64,000 bases of DNA from Diabrotica undecimpunctata (taxonomy: Eukaryota; Arthropoda; Insecta; Coleoptera; Chrysomelidae). Position numbers and translations under genes: made by a program. The notes under the pieces are model-generated. The model searched no databases. It was not told where the DNA came from and worked only from the letters and a program-made list of their open reading frames with translations. Below, piece after piece: positions 35,460 to 47,646 of the stretch. Each line of letters begins with the position of its first letter. Position 1 is the first letter of the stretch. The stretch covers positions 55,780,239 through 55,844,238 of the forward strand of contig NC_092807.1 of assembly GCF_040954645.1 (NCBI RefSeq). Reading direction: 5' to 3'.

Positions 35460-37700
35460 TTATAGGTTACCTATAACTGACAGTTTCAATAATCTATGCA
35501 GTTTTTCAGAAACTAAACCTTGAGTACACACATCAGCTGGCATAACATCAGTAAGCATATATTTTAGATTAATGATTGTGTCAGATATTAGGTCTCTCAA
35601 AAAATTATATCTTACATCAATATACTTACTTCTTTTAAATAAATAGAATTTGCCGATCAGTCTAATGCGCTTTGATTATTATTAAATAAAGTAATATATT
35701 CAGTTTTTTCAATTAAATCACTTATCAAACCCCTAAGAAAAACAGCCTCTTTAGCAGCCTCTGACAAGGCCATATATTCTGCCTCGCAGCTAGATAAAGC
35801 TATTGTTCTCTGTTTTGAACTTTGCCAAGATATTGCAGAGCCACAAAGTTTAAATACATATCCAATAAAGGATCTTCGATCTAATTTATTGCTTGCCCAA
35901 TCAGCACCTAAAAAACCTTACAATTCTGAATCATCTTTTGAGTATATCAGAGAATAATTAATAGTGTCTGTTAAATACCTCAATACTCTTTTTGCACATT
36001 TCCAATGAGAATTATTATATTTATTATTAAATTGACTCATGAAACTGACTGCAAATAATATATCTGGTTAAATATCCTATTAGTGGAGCAAAAGTTTCTG
36101 TATAGTCTATAAATATATTCTCTTTGATTACTTTTCCCTTGCCACTAATCTTACGCGATATGTAACTTTATATTCACTATTACACGTTAACTTTGACACC
36201 CACTTATTATCAATTACACTAACAATTTCAGGCACATCTACCATATCCCATGCATTGTTGTCACGAAGAGATTGGATCTCATCCATCACGGCTTCTCTCC
36301 AATTTGCTCCATCAGGACGTTGTAATACCCCCGAGACTGTTAACGGCACATCATCTATGTCACTTGTCTCCGTACACATATATGTAACATATTCACTAAA
36401 GTCTTTTCTTTTTCTTACTCATTCTAACTTTCTGTGTACTTCATGTAATATATCAGGTAAATTTGGCACTTCAAAATCTTTATCCCTTAAATTATCTTCT
36501 TCATAGTGACTAGATTCTCCGTCATTAAAAATTATATCATTATCTTTTTTCATTTTTAACATTATCTTTGTTTTTCCCCCACTGAAACTAGAGTTTTTTT
36601 CTCATGTTAATGTTTTAAATAAAAATGAATCACTTCAAACTAATTGTGTCTTCCATAATTTGTACATCTCTGCTTACTATAATTTCTGTGGTGGTTGGAT
36701 TATACACCCTGTTCATTTTTGTATTTTCAGCAGACCATACTAAAATGTGCAAAATAGTCTTTTTCTCCCACTTTGACCTTTTTTCTTTTGGAACATGTAC
36801 CATCGCATTGCTGCCAAATATTCGAAGGTCACTAACATCAGGTTTACTATCTGTCCATATTTCAAACGGTGTTTTGTTTAAACTAGAAGCCAAAGATCTA
36901 TTTTTTAAGTAAACAGCTGTGTTTACAGCTTCAGCCCATAAAAACATTCTTAAGATTTTCATTAAACAAAAGAAACTTTGAATTTTCTACAATTGTTCGA
37001 TTCAAACGTGCAGATACTCCATTGTGTTCAGGAGGTTAGGGACTGATTTTTGATGTATAATACCATTTAAACTTAAATATCTTTCAAATTCTTTTGAATA
37101 AAATTCTCCACCAATGTCATTTCCCAGAGTTTTTATATGAACACCTTTCTAGTTTTTAGCCACACTTTAAAAAATTTTAAAACAATTAAAAACTTCTCTT
37201 CTTGGAAAGTAACAAAATATTTGGAGCCACCGAATGATCCGTTCTCCGTTATCCACATACATTAGTGTGTATAATCTCCAATAAACTACTGGCTCTGTGA
37301 CCTTGCTATGGAAACGATAATCGTGTTTATTTACCCTTACAACAAACTATACAGTTTTGTTTTTTAATTTCAATTTCACCAGTCAAATTCAGTCCATGTA
37401 CTATTTTAATATACACTGTTTATATGTTTATATGTCAAAATCTTTATTAACCTTAATATTCAATTTGTACACACAATTTATCAAGTCAGCCGTTCAGAAG
37501 TCCATTCTTTATTAATTTGTGGACCGATAAAAGGTTAGTTGTAAGTTCTGGAACACAATAAAATTATTCTCACCTACAGCAGTTGTTAAATCCAAATCAC
37601 CTGAACACTTAACTTTGGCTATGTTCGTGTTAGCAACTATAATATCACATGTATCACTTACTCTTTAATTATTATTCCAGTCTAAATTTAGCTTTAAATG
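35460..37700 (-). pseudogene. copia pol: integrase, RT, RNase H
   Basis: Blocks on the minus strand, high to low. An integrase core with LGNDIGGEFYSKEF near 37120 and, frameshifted, PEHNGVSAR near 37040. An integrase C-terminal part with EAVNTAVYLKNRSLASSLNK, TPFEIW and DLRIFGSNAMVHVPKEKRSK (36960-36630). Start of the RT with WREAVMDEIQSLRDNNAWDM and VDNKWV-like residues (36379-36128). RNase H with SISWQSSKQRTIALSSCEAE, YMALSEAAKEAVFLRGLISD (35860-35710). The central RT catalytic YVDD region is missing between about 36120 and 36060, and stops interrupt each part, so it is inactive. Confidence 0.85.
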
Positions 37701-37719
37701 AACACTAGTCCCGGTCCAA

Positions 37720-38510
37720 ATACTATTCAGTTTTCTTGAAGTCTCCATTGAGAAACGCCGCACTAAACGCATTTTTTTCGGGTGTTTTTAATTTTGGACA
37801 CTTATTTTTATAATGTCCGATTTGTTTGCAATGGAAACATCTGATTTTTGACAGATCTCTATCGAACCGTCTGTTATTTTGGTTTTGTTACTACTACCAC
37901 TTGCAAACGCACTACCAGTATTACCAACATCACTTTCCATCTCCAATAGTTTTGTTTTAATTGAATCTGTAGAAATCACAATTCCCGAATGTTCGATCGC
38001 CATTATTATTGGTGAAAAACATTCAGGTAATACCGCCAAAAGTAGTGAACCTATCTACTCATCGTCAATTTTAAAACCAGTTTCACTAAATTTTTGTCCC
38101 TTTTCCAACTATTTGGTTCACATAACTTGCCATTGAACTGCAATCTTCCAATCGCATTAAAATTAGACTTCTCAATAAACTAATTTTTATCACATACCTC
38201 GAGTCATCAAACAACTTTTTTAAAGCGTCCCAAAATTCTTTCACTGTTTTTGCTTGTTTTACATGTATATAACGACGGATCAAGCAAAATAACTAACTTG
38301 GCTTTAGCTTTTTCTTGTTTGCCTACGTCGGTTTCGGTTCCGTCTAAAAACGTGGACAAACCTTCTAGAACAAGATAATTTTGCACTGCGAAAGCCCAAT
38401 TATCGTAATTTTCACAACCCAACAACTTTGTGTAGACATGTAATTCACTGCAATTTTGAAACACAACACTCACTAGTATACAACGTTTATCTATCTTCCA
38501 ACAAATAAAT
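37720..38510 (-). pseudogene. copia gag
   Basis: It shows GCENYDNWAFAVQNYLVLEG near 38430, KAKAKLVILLDPSLY near 38310, VKEFWDALKKLFDDSRYVIK near 38240, LMRLEDCSSMASYVNQI near 38150, PIIMAIEHSGIVISTDSIKT near 37990 and the knuckle CFHCKQIGHYKNKC near 37830. The match in wording to copia gag is close throughout. Frameshifts lie near 38280 and 38080 and between 37870 and 37780. No convincing initiator Met was placed. Gag would form the particle that packages element RNA. Confidence 0.85.
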
Positions 38511-38511
38511 T

Positions 38512-38530
38512 GGACTGGGCCACCATAACC
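38512..38530 (-). promoter_or_regulatory. copia primer-binding site
   Basis: Directly after the 5' LTR the minus strand reads GGTTATGGTGGCCCAGTCC. This resembles the internal initiator-methionine tRNA priming sequence (GGTTATGGGCCCAG) known for copia. Confidence 0.7.
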
Positions 38531-38702
38531 TGTTAAAACCTTTAAATGAAACGAACCAGTAGAGTATACATTTAACACTGACTTTATTTTGTTTAAAAAG
38601 TAAATAGAATTAACAGTTTACAGCGTACCAACCTTAACTTACTGTAAATGACATGTAACCCTAATATTTAAATTTTGTTTAGTTGATATCAATATTTCAA
38701 CA
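38531..38702 (-). repeat. copia 5' LTR
   Basis: A 172-bp LTR starting TGTTGAAATATTG and ending TTTTAACA on the minus strand (TG...CA form), immediately before the primer site. Confidence 0.8.
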
Positions 38703-40832
38703 AGTTTACCATATTCTGTGATTAGAAATTATGTACAGTTTTCCCCCAACCAAGAACTTAACCATAACGAAATATCGGACCTCTTAGATCAAATACCTAT
38801 TCCACGACTAATTGTCGGAGACTTCAACGCACATAACCCTTTATGGGGTTCAAAAAAATTAACGTGTCTCGGTAGAAAAATAGAATCCCTTCTGAAAAAA
38901 TTTAACCTAAATCTACTTAATGGACAAGACACCCGTTTCGACATTAGATCGGGTGAAGGTTCTGCTATTGACTTGCCTGTATGCGAACCATCAATAACTC
39001 ATATGCTTTCATGGGATGTATTACTGGAGCCTTACGATAGTGATCACTACCCTATTATAATCCATAACGAAGAATCATCTACAGCTATACCTGAAGTAAA
39101 ATGGAACTTGAAAAATGCTGACTGGAAGAAATTTCAAAACCACATCCAACACAACTTGCTTGTCATAAACCAAAACAGTAATGTGAATGAAGAAGTAGAT
39201 TTTATTAAAAAACTGATAATAGATTCAGCAGATAAAAATATTGAAAAAATTAGCTTCGCCAGTAAATTCCATCGAGTTTCTTGGTGGAACCAAGAATGCA
39301 AACAAGCAATTCAACAATCCAAAAAAGCGTTTAATAAATTCAAATGACAGAAAAATGGGGTGCCGACTCTTCTACATTAATACGTGTCTACAAGGTTTTA
39401 GTACGCTCCAAACTGGACTACAACTCCTAAAAAAATCGTACTTAAAAACAATAGATTTTATTCAAAATACAGGCCTCCGAATTTCCTTAGGAGCACACTA
39501 CAAAAGTCCATTACAAACTCTATACTGGGAAACTGGAGAGATTCCACTCGCATTTAAAAGACAATATCTAAGTCTTTCTTATGCCGCAGCAGTATCGTCT
39601 AATCAAGATAATCCTGTTATACACAACGTATTCGCTGACCGCTTCAAAAATTGTTTCCAAACTTCAAATCTAACTGATAACCCTTTCTATTACCGCCTAC
39701 ATACCTACTTGTTAACAATTGGTATCCATTTTCCAGACACCTATCTCCTCTATTCAAGCCCCTTCTCCTTGGAAAATTTGACTTCCCTCTACTGACACCA
39801 GCTTATTGCACCTAAACAAATCAGAAACGCTAGAAAGTCAAATTAATCAAGAATTTCTAAAAATATTAAGCAAATATGGTAGCTCTTTCAAAGTTTACAC
39901 CGATGCCTCCAAAAACGAAGACGAAACTGGGCAGCAATCTACTCATCAGATTAAACAGAAGCTTACAAATTACCTTCATATAAAACAACGTTCTCAGCTG
40001 AACTGTATGCGTTACTAAAAGCACTAGTTCTAATAGTTAACTAAAATAAAAAGAGAAATATCATTATTACAGATTCTCTCAGCTCAATAATGGCATTAAA
40101 CCAAGTCTACTGTAATCATCCACTACTCCTTCGCATTAAAAAGGAACTAAAACATGCAGAAAATATGAACATTAAAGTTAATTTTATATGGGTACCGTCA
40201 CATACTGAAATCGAAGGAAACGAGGTTGTAGATAAAATAGCAAAAAATGCAACTACTAACCCAAACGCAGAAGAGAATACGAAAGTTTTTCACACCGATC
40301 TGAAAGCATTCTTTAAAGAAAGGATTAATTCAATATGGCAGGATATATGGAAGAACTCCCCAACCAAGCTGTACGAAGTTGATAAGAATCATAAAAAATT
40401 CCCAAAATTTAACAATAGAAGACAACAAGTAACCTTCACTCGCCTCCGGATTGGCCATACTCGGTTAACACATGACTACCTACTAAAACGTACTGATAAA
40501 CCTGTGTGTGACATGTGTAAAAGTGTCTTAACGGTAAAACATTGTTTATTGCAGTGCCCCAAGTACGATGTGCAACGCAAAATGTACATATAACATACCA
40601 TCAACATTAAACAGTGCTCTTGGAAAAGACAGTAATACTAAAAATATTTTCGCCTTTCTCAAAGACTGCAAGCTGATATCAAAAATCTAATATTTTACTG
40701 TGTATAGATCTAGGTTTATTTCTATTTATGTATTGCTATAGTTAATATTTTATTGTTAAGTTCTAACTCTGTATCACAATCCATACACGCTAATAACCCT
40801 GCGTGGTTGATGCGTCATATAAGGAAAAAAAA
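38703..40832 (+). pseudogene. I-like LINE remnant with RNase H
   Basis: Endonuclease: SPNQELNHNEISDLLDQIPI, then IVGDFNAHNPLWGS near 38812 and DSDHYPII near 39040 (frame 38718-39347). The RT core is absent: the sequence jumps from SKKAFNKFK (39345) to an RT C-terminal part QNTGLRISLGAHYKSPLQTL near 39455. RNase H follows in pieces: VYTDASKNEDETG near 39895, FSAELYALLKAL in a shifted frame near 39990, IWVPSHTEIEGNEVVDKIA near 40187, then a Cys motif CDMCKSVLTVKHCLLQCP near 40508. The 3' region ends CCTGCGTGGTTGATGCG and a short A run at about 40832. Its 5' end abuts the copia LTR, so either copia inserted here or the LINE was truncated there. It differs from the 6876-12399 LINE. Confidence 0.85.
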
Positions 40833-41775
40833 TTATTTACAGTTTTCTCAAAAGTGAGATTAGCAATTTTGATACTGGCCTCTCATAATAATGACAAACA
40901 ACAATTTAGACAAACACATTCTAGAAGAAGCTAATTGAAAAAAATTAATAATAAAATGGAGATCACTTTACTTCATTACCATAATAACTTTAATGGCGGG
41001 GTAACCCCTGAACTGTTGTTTGTCCTCTTAATAAAATAATGTCAACGTTAGGCTGGTAATAGCTAACATACCATTAAATTTTTAAATTTAGAAAACATGG
41101 GGAAATGTATTTTCTATTACCAAATATTTAGTAATTCCAAAAAAAATTCAAAAACGAATAAATTTTAAAATGTTTAGTTTTTTGTCTCAGGCATTTTAAA
41201 AAATTTATTTGCACACCACAAATAGGGGTACATTCCTACGGTTACCTTGTCAGCATTAAGCCCTAAGGGTTTTGACCGTAATCATTTTCGAAATCAATAT
41301 TGTCGCATTACCATCCTACAAATGGTATTTGTTCCATTATCGAACATTCCAATTAACCGAATGCTAAAGAAAGGAATTTATAGGCGTATAAATTCCTATG
41401 ATTTGTTATAAAGGAAAGCAGTAAAATTTTACCACTACTCCTTAACAGCTTATATGTGAGCTTTGTGCCAAGTTAACTTTATTTATTACCCATACTCCGG
41501 AATAAAGCTAAAAGTATGTATCCTAAAAGGTATATATTCTGACTTTTTCTTTTGCGTTATTTCGGTTACGTGAGATTTATATTATTACAATTTTTAATAA
41601 GATTTTTTTACAGATCAGCACATAAAATAGTAAATAAGCCAAAAAAGATAAATCGATTCTGTAACATTTGGAATTTGTTTTTCTTTTGGGAACTGTATTA
41701 TAATAATCTACTTATACATGCGTGAAAAGAAGTTTTTATCAGTTTGAATTATTAAAATTCATTTGAATTATTATA
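40833..41775. other. No gene seen
   Basis: AT-rich spacer between the LINE tail and the long-TIR transposon; no motif recognised. Confidence 0.4.
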
Positions 41776-43951
41776 CAGGGTGTTTCAAAAAAGGTAACCC
41801 CGTCTCTAGGGTAGGTAAAAACTGAAAAATAATTGGGATTTGCTTAATAAAAAATTTTTGTAACGCTATCCGTTTTTAAGATACAGGGTGTTGAAAAAAA
41901 ATTTTACGCATTTTTTACGATTTTGCCGAAACTACTGGCAACATTGTAATGAAATTTTATACGAATATGTTTTGGAAGCTGATACATCCCACGAATTTGT
42001 TTTTATATCTGATTCTCATAGAGGGCGCTAGTTACACGGATCGTACTAAGTATTAGTCAATATTACTTTTTTAAGAGTATAATTATTAATCAAAATTTCA
42101 AGTAAACTTAAACATCATTCAATTTTACACGAAAAAGGTACTCTGGGTAAAACTCGATACTGTGTACCGTTTTCGGAATATTTTGATTTGAAAATTATGG
42201 AGTAATAATTGATGCTGGTAGTAATGATAAAGTTCTAATAGGTATACCTCTATTTTCTCCAAGTGTGCCATGGAAATCTGACATTTATTGATTGTTATGA
42301 CGATAAATGAACAATAATTAGAGTTTTGAAACCTCGTTATTTGTAAAATCAAATCAAAATGTACTCAAATGTTGAATACACTGACATGTTCTTAACCTTA
42401 GGCGAATGTTTCGGATGTTCTAGTGCAGCTGTGACACGTTATGCAGAAAAGTTTCCTAGAAGAAACTTACCAAGTAAAAAAACATTTAGAGCCGTTAAAA
42501 AACGTTGTCGAGAAACTGGGAATATGAGACCAAATAAAATAAATTCTGGTAGACCAAGAACAACAAGAACAATTAATAAAGAAAATAATATTTTAAATTT
42601 ACTTGATCAAGATCCAACAGTTAGCGTAAGGAATATAGCAAGACAAACAAATACTTCTTCTTCAAGTACTTGACGGATACTGAAAGAAGATAAATTACAT
42701 CCTTATCATTACAGAAAAGTCCAAGAGCTCTTGCCAGATGATCTACCGGTTAGAGTGGATTTTTGTGAAACATTGCAACAAAGGACATCCCACAATCCAA
42801 ATTTTTTAAAATGCATTCTTTTTACGGACGAGGCCACCTTTACGCGACAAGGTATGTTTAACTCCCATAATGCACACTACTGGTGTGATGGGAATCCACG
42901 AGTCAAAAGGGTATCACATTACCAACACTCATGTTAATGTTTGGGCAGCAACTTTAGGTAACAAATTAATAGGTTATCATATTCTACCTGGAAATTTAAA
43001 TGATGATACGTATCTTGATTTTTTAAACAATTCCTAATTCGAGATATTAAAAGATTTAACGCTAAACGAGCGAAGATCTTTATTTTTTATGCACGATGGA
43101 GCTCTACCACACTTTGATAGAAGGTGTCGTAATTGGTTGAGTAATCATTTTCCGAATCGATGGATTGGTAGAGGTGCAGAAGCTCCGATTCATTGGCCCC
43201 CTCGGTCATGCAATTTTAACCCTTTGGACTACGCAGTTTGGTCGTATATTAAGGAAATAGTCTATGCTACAGAGGTAAATTCACGCCAAGAATTGGAAGA
43301 AAGAATTTAACGTGAATTTAATGACATCATAGCTGATTCCCTACCGTTTAGAAGGTTAATGGAATCTATAGAAAAAAGAATAGACTTGTGTATTCGCGAA
43401 AACGGATGGCATTTTGAACACTTACTGTAATTGAATTTTATTTTATGTTCTTAGTCATTAATTTTCTTCTTGTGAGTTTTGTTTAATTACTAACTATTTT
43501 ATACCAGCATCAATTATTACCTCATACTTTTCAAATCAAAATATTCCGAAAACGGTACACAGTATCGAGTTTTACCAAGAGTACCTTTTTCGTGTAAAAT
43601 TGAATGATGTTAAAGTTTACTTGAAATTTTGATTAATATTTATACTCTTAAAAAAGTTATATTGAATAATACTTATTACGATCCGTGTAACTAGCGCCTC
43701 CTATGAGAATCAGATATAAAAACAAATTCATGGAATGTATCAGCTTCCAAAACATATTCGTATAAAATTTCATTACAATGTTGCCAGTAGTTTCGGCAAA
43801 ATAGTAAAAAATGCGTAAAATTTTTTTTTCTTCAACGCCCTGTATCTTGAAAACGGATAGTGTTACAAAAATTTTTTACCAAGCAAACCCCAATTATTTT
43901 TCAGTTTTTTACCTACCCTAGAGACGGGGTTACCATTTTTGAAACACCCTG
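41776..43951 (+). mobile_element. DNA transposon with ~450-bp inverted repeats
   Basis: The left arm, 41776 to about 42222, begins CAGGGTGTTTCAAAAAAGGT. It is repeated inverted at about 43503-43951 with roughly 5% differences by eye. TA flanks both ends (41774-41775, 43952-43953). A short CAGGGTGTT-type motif recurs inside each arm (ACAGGGTGTTGAA at 41883), so the end sequence is iterated. Between the arms is one transposase pseudogene. The total of 2,176 bp looks structurally complete. Confidence 0.92.
42359..43430 (+). pseudogene. DUF4817-type DDE transposase, broken
   Basis: It starts MYSNVEYTDMFLTLGECFGC, the helix-turn-helix seen in insect transposases with a DUF4817-type N-terminus (AAVTRYAEKFPRRNLPSKKT). 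It continues SVRNIARQTNTSSSST, then TGA at 42671-42673, then RILKEDKLHPYHYRKVQEL. Catalytic blocks are ILFTDEATFTRQG near 42819, FFMHDGALPHFDRR near 43086 and FNPLDYAVWSYIKE near 43220. A frame change near 42925 shifts out of VSHYQH into HVNVWAATLGNKLIGYHIL. Stops lie near 43036 and 43308. It ends FEHLL-stop at 43428-43430. The third acidic position is Asp (NPLDYA). It would have acted on the long inverted repeats around it. Confidence 0.87.
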
Positions 43952-43953
43952 TA

Positions 43954-44479
43954 TTTTAATAAAGCCAACAAATAAAATAAGTTTTTAAACGAAAGTTTTG
44001 TTACATCATGGTCATTCTATTTGTTGTCGACTCTATGCGAGGTCATCTTACCCAATTATATTTCTTCATAAATTCATATCTTTAATCATACAAATATTAA
44101 ACCCTTCTCACACATGTTATTCACTTTCACGTATTTCATCTATCCAACCCCTGTTTATGTATTGTTAAACATCTTCTTTACTTTTGGATATAGATAATTA
44201 ATTCTATTAATTAATAATAGTGCAAAAAATAATAAATAATTGATTTTTTATTATTTTTTGCAATATTATTAATGGACTGTGTTTAAATAATAAAAAACTT
44301 CATAAAATATTTTTTCTGAGATATTAAGTGTTGCCTTAAAGCAACGCTAGGCGCTTACACTACCTAATTTTTGTTGAAAATAATAAACGAAAAATTAAGG
44401 CATTTGGGATACAGTAAAGTAGGCAATAAAACAAAAATAGAGATTTATTCATAAAAAAGCTGTAATTCGGTGTGATTAA
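43954..44479. other. No gene seen
   Basis: AT-rich spacer with a nearly palindromic stretch of TTATTAATTAATAATA words near 44205-44270. Confidence 0.35.
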
Positions 44480-46300
44480 TTATAAAAATTTACAATATCG
44501 AGAGTGAAACAGTTTAAAACAAGAAGTGCATAGTCCAATATAACATTTTAAACACATTGTTCTAATGATAGATTTGCATGTTTTAGACGCACATCTTCTC
44601 TTTTTCCCATCTGGAATGTACTGTATCAAATGATTGATGGTGTCAAAACGAATGTCATCCGATACTCGGCTATCGACAGATGCTGTGAAGGAAGGCGATG
44701 GTCTTCCGCTTCCTTTGCTAAGTACACTATTGTAACGATGTTCTGATCGTTTAACAGTTCGAACCGTGGGAGTGTCAATATTTGCGCATCCACTTCTACA
44801 ACGAGACAACGAAGTGGGATTCGGAACGGCTATATAAGGCGTGTGAGTAGCGGAATTAGACAGTCTTGTAGCTAGCGCTCTAGGCTTCTTGACTCGCCGG
44901 TGTAGTGAACCTGCGAGCCAACCCGGACAGAGAGATTTCCGTATTAAGGATCGTACTCTGTCCTTAACCAAGCGGAAACCATCGGTATTGTGTATTGAAC
45001 ATTGCCGTGGGTCTGCATAGCCGAATATTTTATTTGTGAGTACGTTCGGAGCTCCCGCTGAATTGAAGCGGAAGCGGGCATAAGTCTGCGTGTGATCGAC
45101 TTCACCTATTTCATTTCTTTATTAGTAATAATTAATTTCTTTTCTTTTATAGACGTTTGCTGGGGAGTTCATTCATCGCGGGACCCAGACGGGTACGTAG
45201 AGTTCACTTCATTTTTATTTATTGTATGTACGGCGTAGAATTCATTTTATTTTATTTATTGTATATATGCTAAATTAATATATTTATTTTTTATTTCAAC
45301 CTGTGTTTTACTGAGTCTGTCGCCCCGAAAGAGCTACTCATCACACTACACTTTGCTAAGTATGTGCTTACAATCTCTCTTGTAAAAAATTTAATTGCGA
45401 TACATTTTCTCTGTCAGTTTTATTATACAATATCCAACTATTTTGTAATGCAACATTGAGCATCCATGTAAAAATTGACAAATACCATTTTTTTGCCACG
45501 AATACCGATCTGGTAGCAACCTTACATTCTGATCCATTTGATCAGTTCCTTCCTCAAATGTGTTAAACTTGGCAATTAATTTCGGTCTAGAAACAAGTAT
45601 GTTTCGTTTGAGTTTCTGAGAAAATTTTTTTACTTGACCTACTTCTTGAGTGGCATAGAATGATGAAATCATTGTAACTACTGCATTATCCACCCACCGG
45701 ACATATAATTGTCCATCATTTCGTTCAATAGCTGTTTCAAAATAACCTCGATCTTCTTTCATAAACTCATTTTTAGGATTTAACGGATATCCTCTGGGAA
45801 CTCGGTTTTCGCGAATGGATGCTATGGCGTTATAACCACGAAATTTTTAAAATGAAAATAATGCAGTTACAGAAAACAAATTATCCATATAAATATTGTA
45901 TCTGATATTGCTTTTCTCGGCTGACAGATCGTCTAATAGTAATATCAAGCTTCTTCAAATAGTTTTTCATAGTCATTATTTGAATTTTAATTTTTTCCTT
46001 GGTACAAGTCATTAACTAAATACCAATTTTTTGAGTTGACACACCACATTTTGTATCCAAATCTAATCGGCTTCTCTCTAATATACTGCTTGTAGCTATG
46101 TCTGCCAAAGTATTTTATTTTATCATACTTTTACCGCAAGATAAATGTTCTTCCGGTACAAAATTTTCAACAAAACTTTTTTTAAGCATGTCCATAAGAG
46201 GTCGTATTTTCCACGCTTTGTCATTTTGGCTGATTTTGGTATTATCTGAATAGTGCAAAAAACCGGCAAGTAAAACTGTAAGTTTTTTCATATATAGGAA
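44480..46300 (-). pseudogene. piggyBac transposase with an insertion
   Basis: Read from high coordinates: FLHYSDNTKISQNDKAWKIR near 46260, [12 protein letters not shown] near 46155 (first Asp lost), [20 protein letters not shown] near 46075, YMDNLFSVTALFSF (second Asp) near 45885, then GYNAIASIRENRVPRGYPLN. RWVDNAVVTMISSFYATQEV lies near 45700, then FSQKLKRNILVSRP and EGTDQMDQNVRLLP (third Asp region) near 45545. After a 626-bp insertion the end follows: SVDSRVSDDIRFDTINHLIQ and the Cys-rich CASKTCKS, MCLKCYIGLCTSCFKLFH down to 44480. Several stops. N-terminus missing. Confidence 0.87.
44725..45350 (+). mobile_element. LTR-like insert with 12-bp flanking repeats
   Basis: The piggyBac relic is interrupted by 626 bp flanked by CTTTGCTAAGTA at 44713-44724 and 45351-45362. 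Inside, TGTAACGATG near the left and CACTACA at the right give LTR-like TGT...ACA ends. A TATATAAG at 44830 and a T-rich run before the right end are also LTR-like. Twelve bases is long for an LTR target duplication (4-6), and TGTAAC starts six bases inside, so the class is open. No protein was recognised; the N-terminal half of the 163-codon minus frame here is chance. Confidence 0.6.
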
Positions 46301-46659
46301 CTTTATTTATTTATTTTACTTTCCCTCCAGTTTCGAATATCTATATTGATGAGTAAATCTTAGAACATTATGTAAATATTATACAGATGGTATTCACTGA
46401 GGTGGGTTTCTCCGATCGAGAATATTCAGTATAATTCTTAGATATGCCTCAGTTGTTATAATGGTTTCTTATGAAATACGTCTGATAATAAAGTGATTTC
46501 GCGAGAACTATACGTAGCAGTAAATTGTTTCATTTATTAATTTGCGTATCCTGTTTTTAAGGTTAGTAGGTCTTGTATTAATTTTTGAATTTGAAACCTA
46601 GGACAATTATTTCAGTGATGGATTCTTATATAAGAGAAATTTAACGTCTAACTATTCTA

Positions 46660-47646
46660 TATGCAGGAGTACTTTCACAAATGATTCCGATAGTTCTATT
46701 ACTAACCATGATAGAGAAGAGTTTAGCGATCATGACACGGAATCTGAGCAAGAGGATATCCCGGAAGCAACACTAATAATTGAAGAACAAACTTAATAAA
46801 GAACAATCTGATAGGAGATTATGTTATTATTCAAAGGATGGAACTAAATGGAAGAAATTTGCACTACCTAAAAAATATTCGCACACGACGGAAGAATATA
46901 GTTTCTCACTTTCCAGGAACTATCCGAGAAGCAAAATACGCAATAAGTCCCATTGAATCGTGGGATCTTCGAATGCAAAATATTATTGAACTTGTAGTAG
47001 AATACACCAACATTTATATTAGAAAGATATCTAGAAGATACAAAAATCAAAACGACGTCAAACTTACATCTGTTCCGGAAATGAGAGCTTTTATTAGATT
47101 GTTATATTTAGTAGGTTTGGACCACGGCTGTCGAAAAAATTTAGAAGAATTTTGGGCAGACGATGGATGGCATGGGATCAGAAATATTTATAGCGACGAT
47201 GGTACAAAAACTAGTTAGATTTTTTTTAAAAGAAATACGTTTTGATAATAAATTAACCAGGGACGCAAGACTCAAAACCGATAAACTAGCTCCGATAAGA
47301 GAGATTTTTGTAACATTTTTAAAAATCAGTCAATCTTGTTATACCTTTGTTTACTATGTAACTCTCGATGTGACGCTTTTTGCTCTTTGTAAAAGGTGTA
47401 GCTTTCGCATGTATATTCCAAACAAACCTAAAACATATGGAAATAAAGTATTTGCCACTTTCGACGCAAAAACATTTTACACTAATAATATGGAAATATA
47501 CATATTATGCTGGTCTACAACCTGCTGAACAATATAAAGTAGATTATTTATGTGCAGCAGTTACTACAAGGATGTGTAAACCTGTCTATGAAACAGGAAG
47601 AAATATTAAGATGGATCGCTGGTTTGAATTGCAGCCGTGGCGCTAG
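46660..47646 (+). pseudogene. piggyBac transposase, plus strand
   Basis: Acidic start NDSDSSITNHDREEFSDHDT near 46685. The next block, YYSKDGTKWKKFA, lies near 46825. FPGTIREAKYAISPIESWDL lies near 46910 and VPEMRAFIRLLYLVGLDHG near 47070. FDNKLTRDARLKTDKLAPIR follows near 47240, then YYVTLDVTLFALCKRCSFRM (first Asp, TLDV) near 47355. FATFDAKTFYTNNMEIY lies near 47452, and after a shift ETGRNIKMDRWFELQPW (second Asp, MDRW) near 47597. The frame is cut at about 47646 by an RTE LINE fragment; the third Asp and Cys-rich end were not found. Its wording differs from the adjacent minus-strand piggyBac, so it is a separate lineage. Confidence 0.85.

Larger units (their letters stand above)
35329..38702 (-). 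mobile_element. Ty1/copia retrotransposon
   Basis: Read on the minus strand: 5' LTR (38702-38531), primer site, gag with zinc knuckle, integrase, reverse transcriptase and RNase H, a purine tract AAGTGGGA, and 3' LTR (35435-35329). Domain order integrase before RT is the copia hallmark. The total of 3.4 kb is shorter than the usual 5 kb, so parts are deleted. I could not find a matching 5-bp target duplication (AATAC on the left, AGTTT on the right). Confidence 0.9.

Noticed and set aside
44725..44971. N-terminal half of a 163-codon minus-strand protein rich in Arg and Ser
   Set aside because: The frame crosses from the LTR-like insert into the piggyBac C-terminus, so the fusion is accidental.
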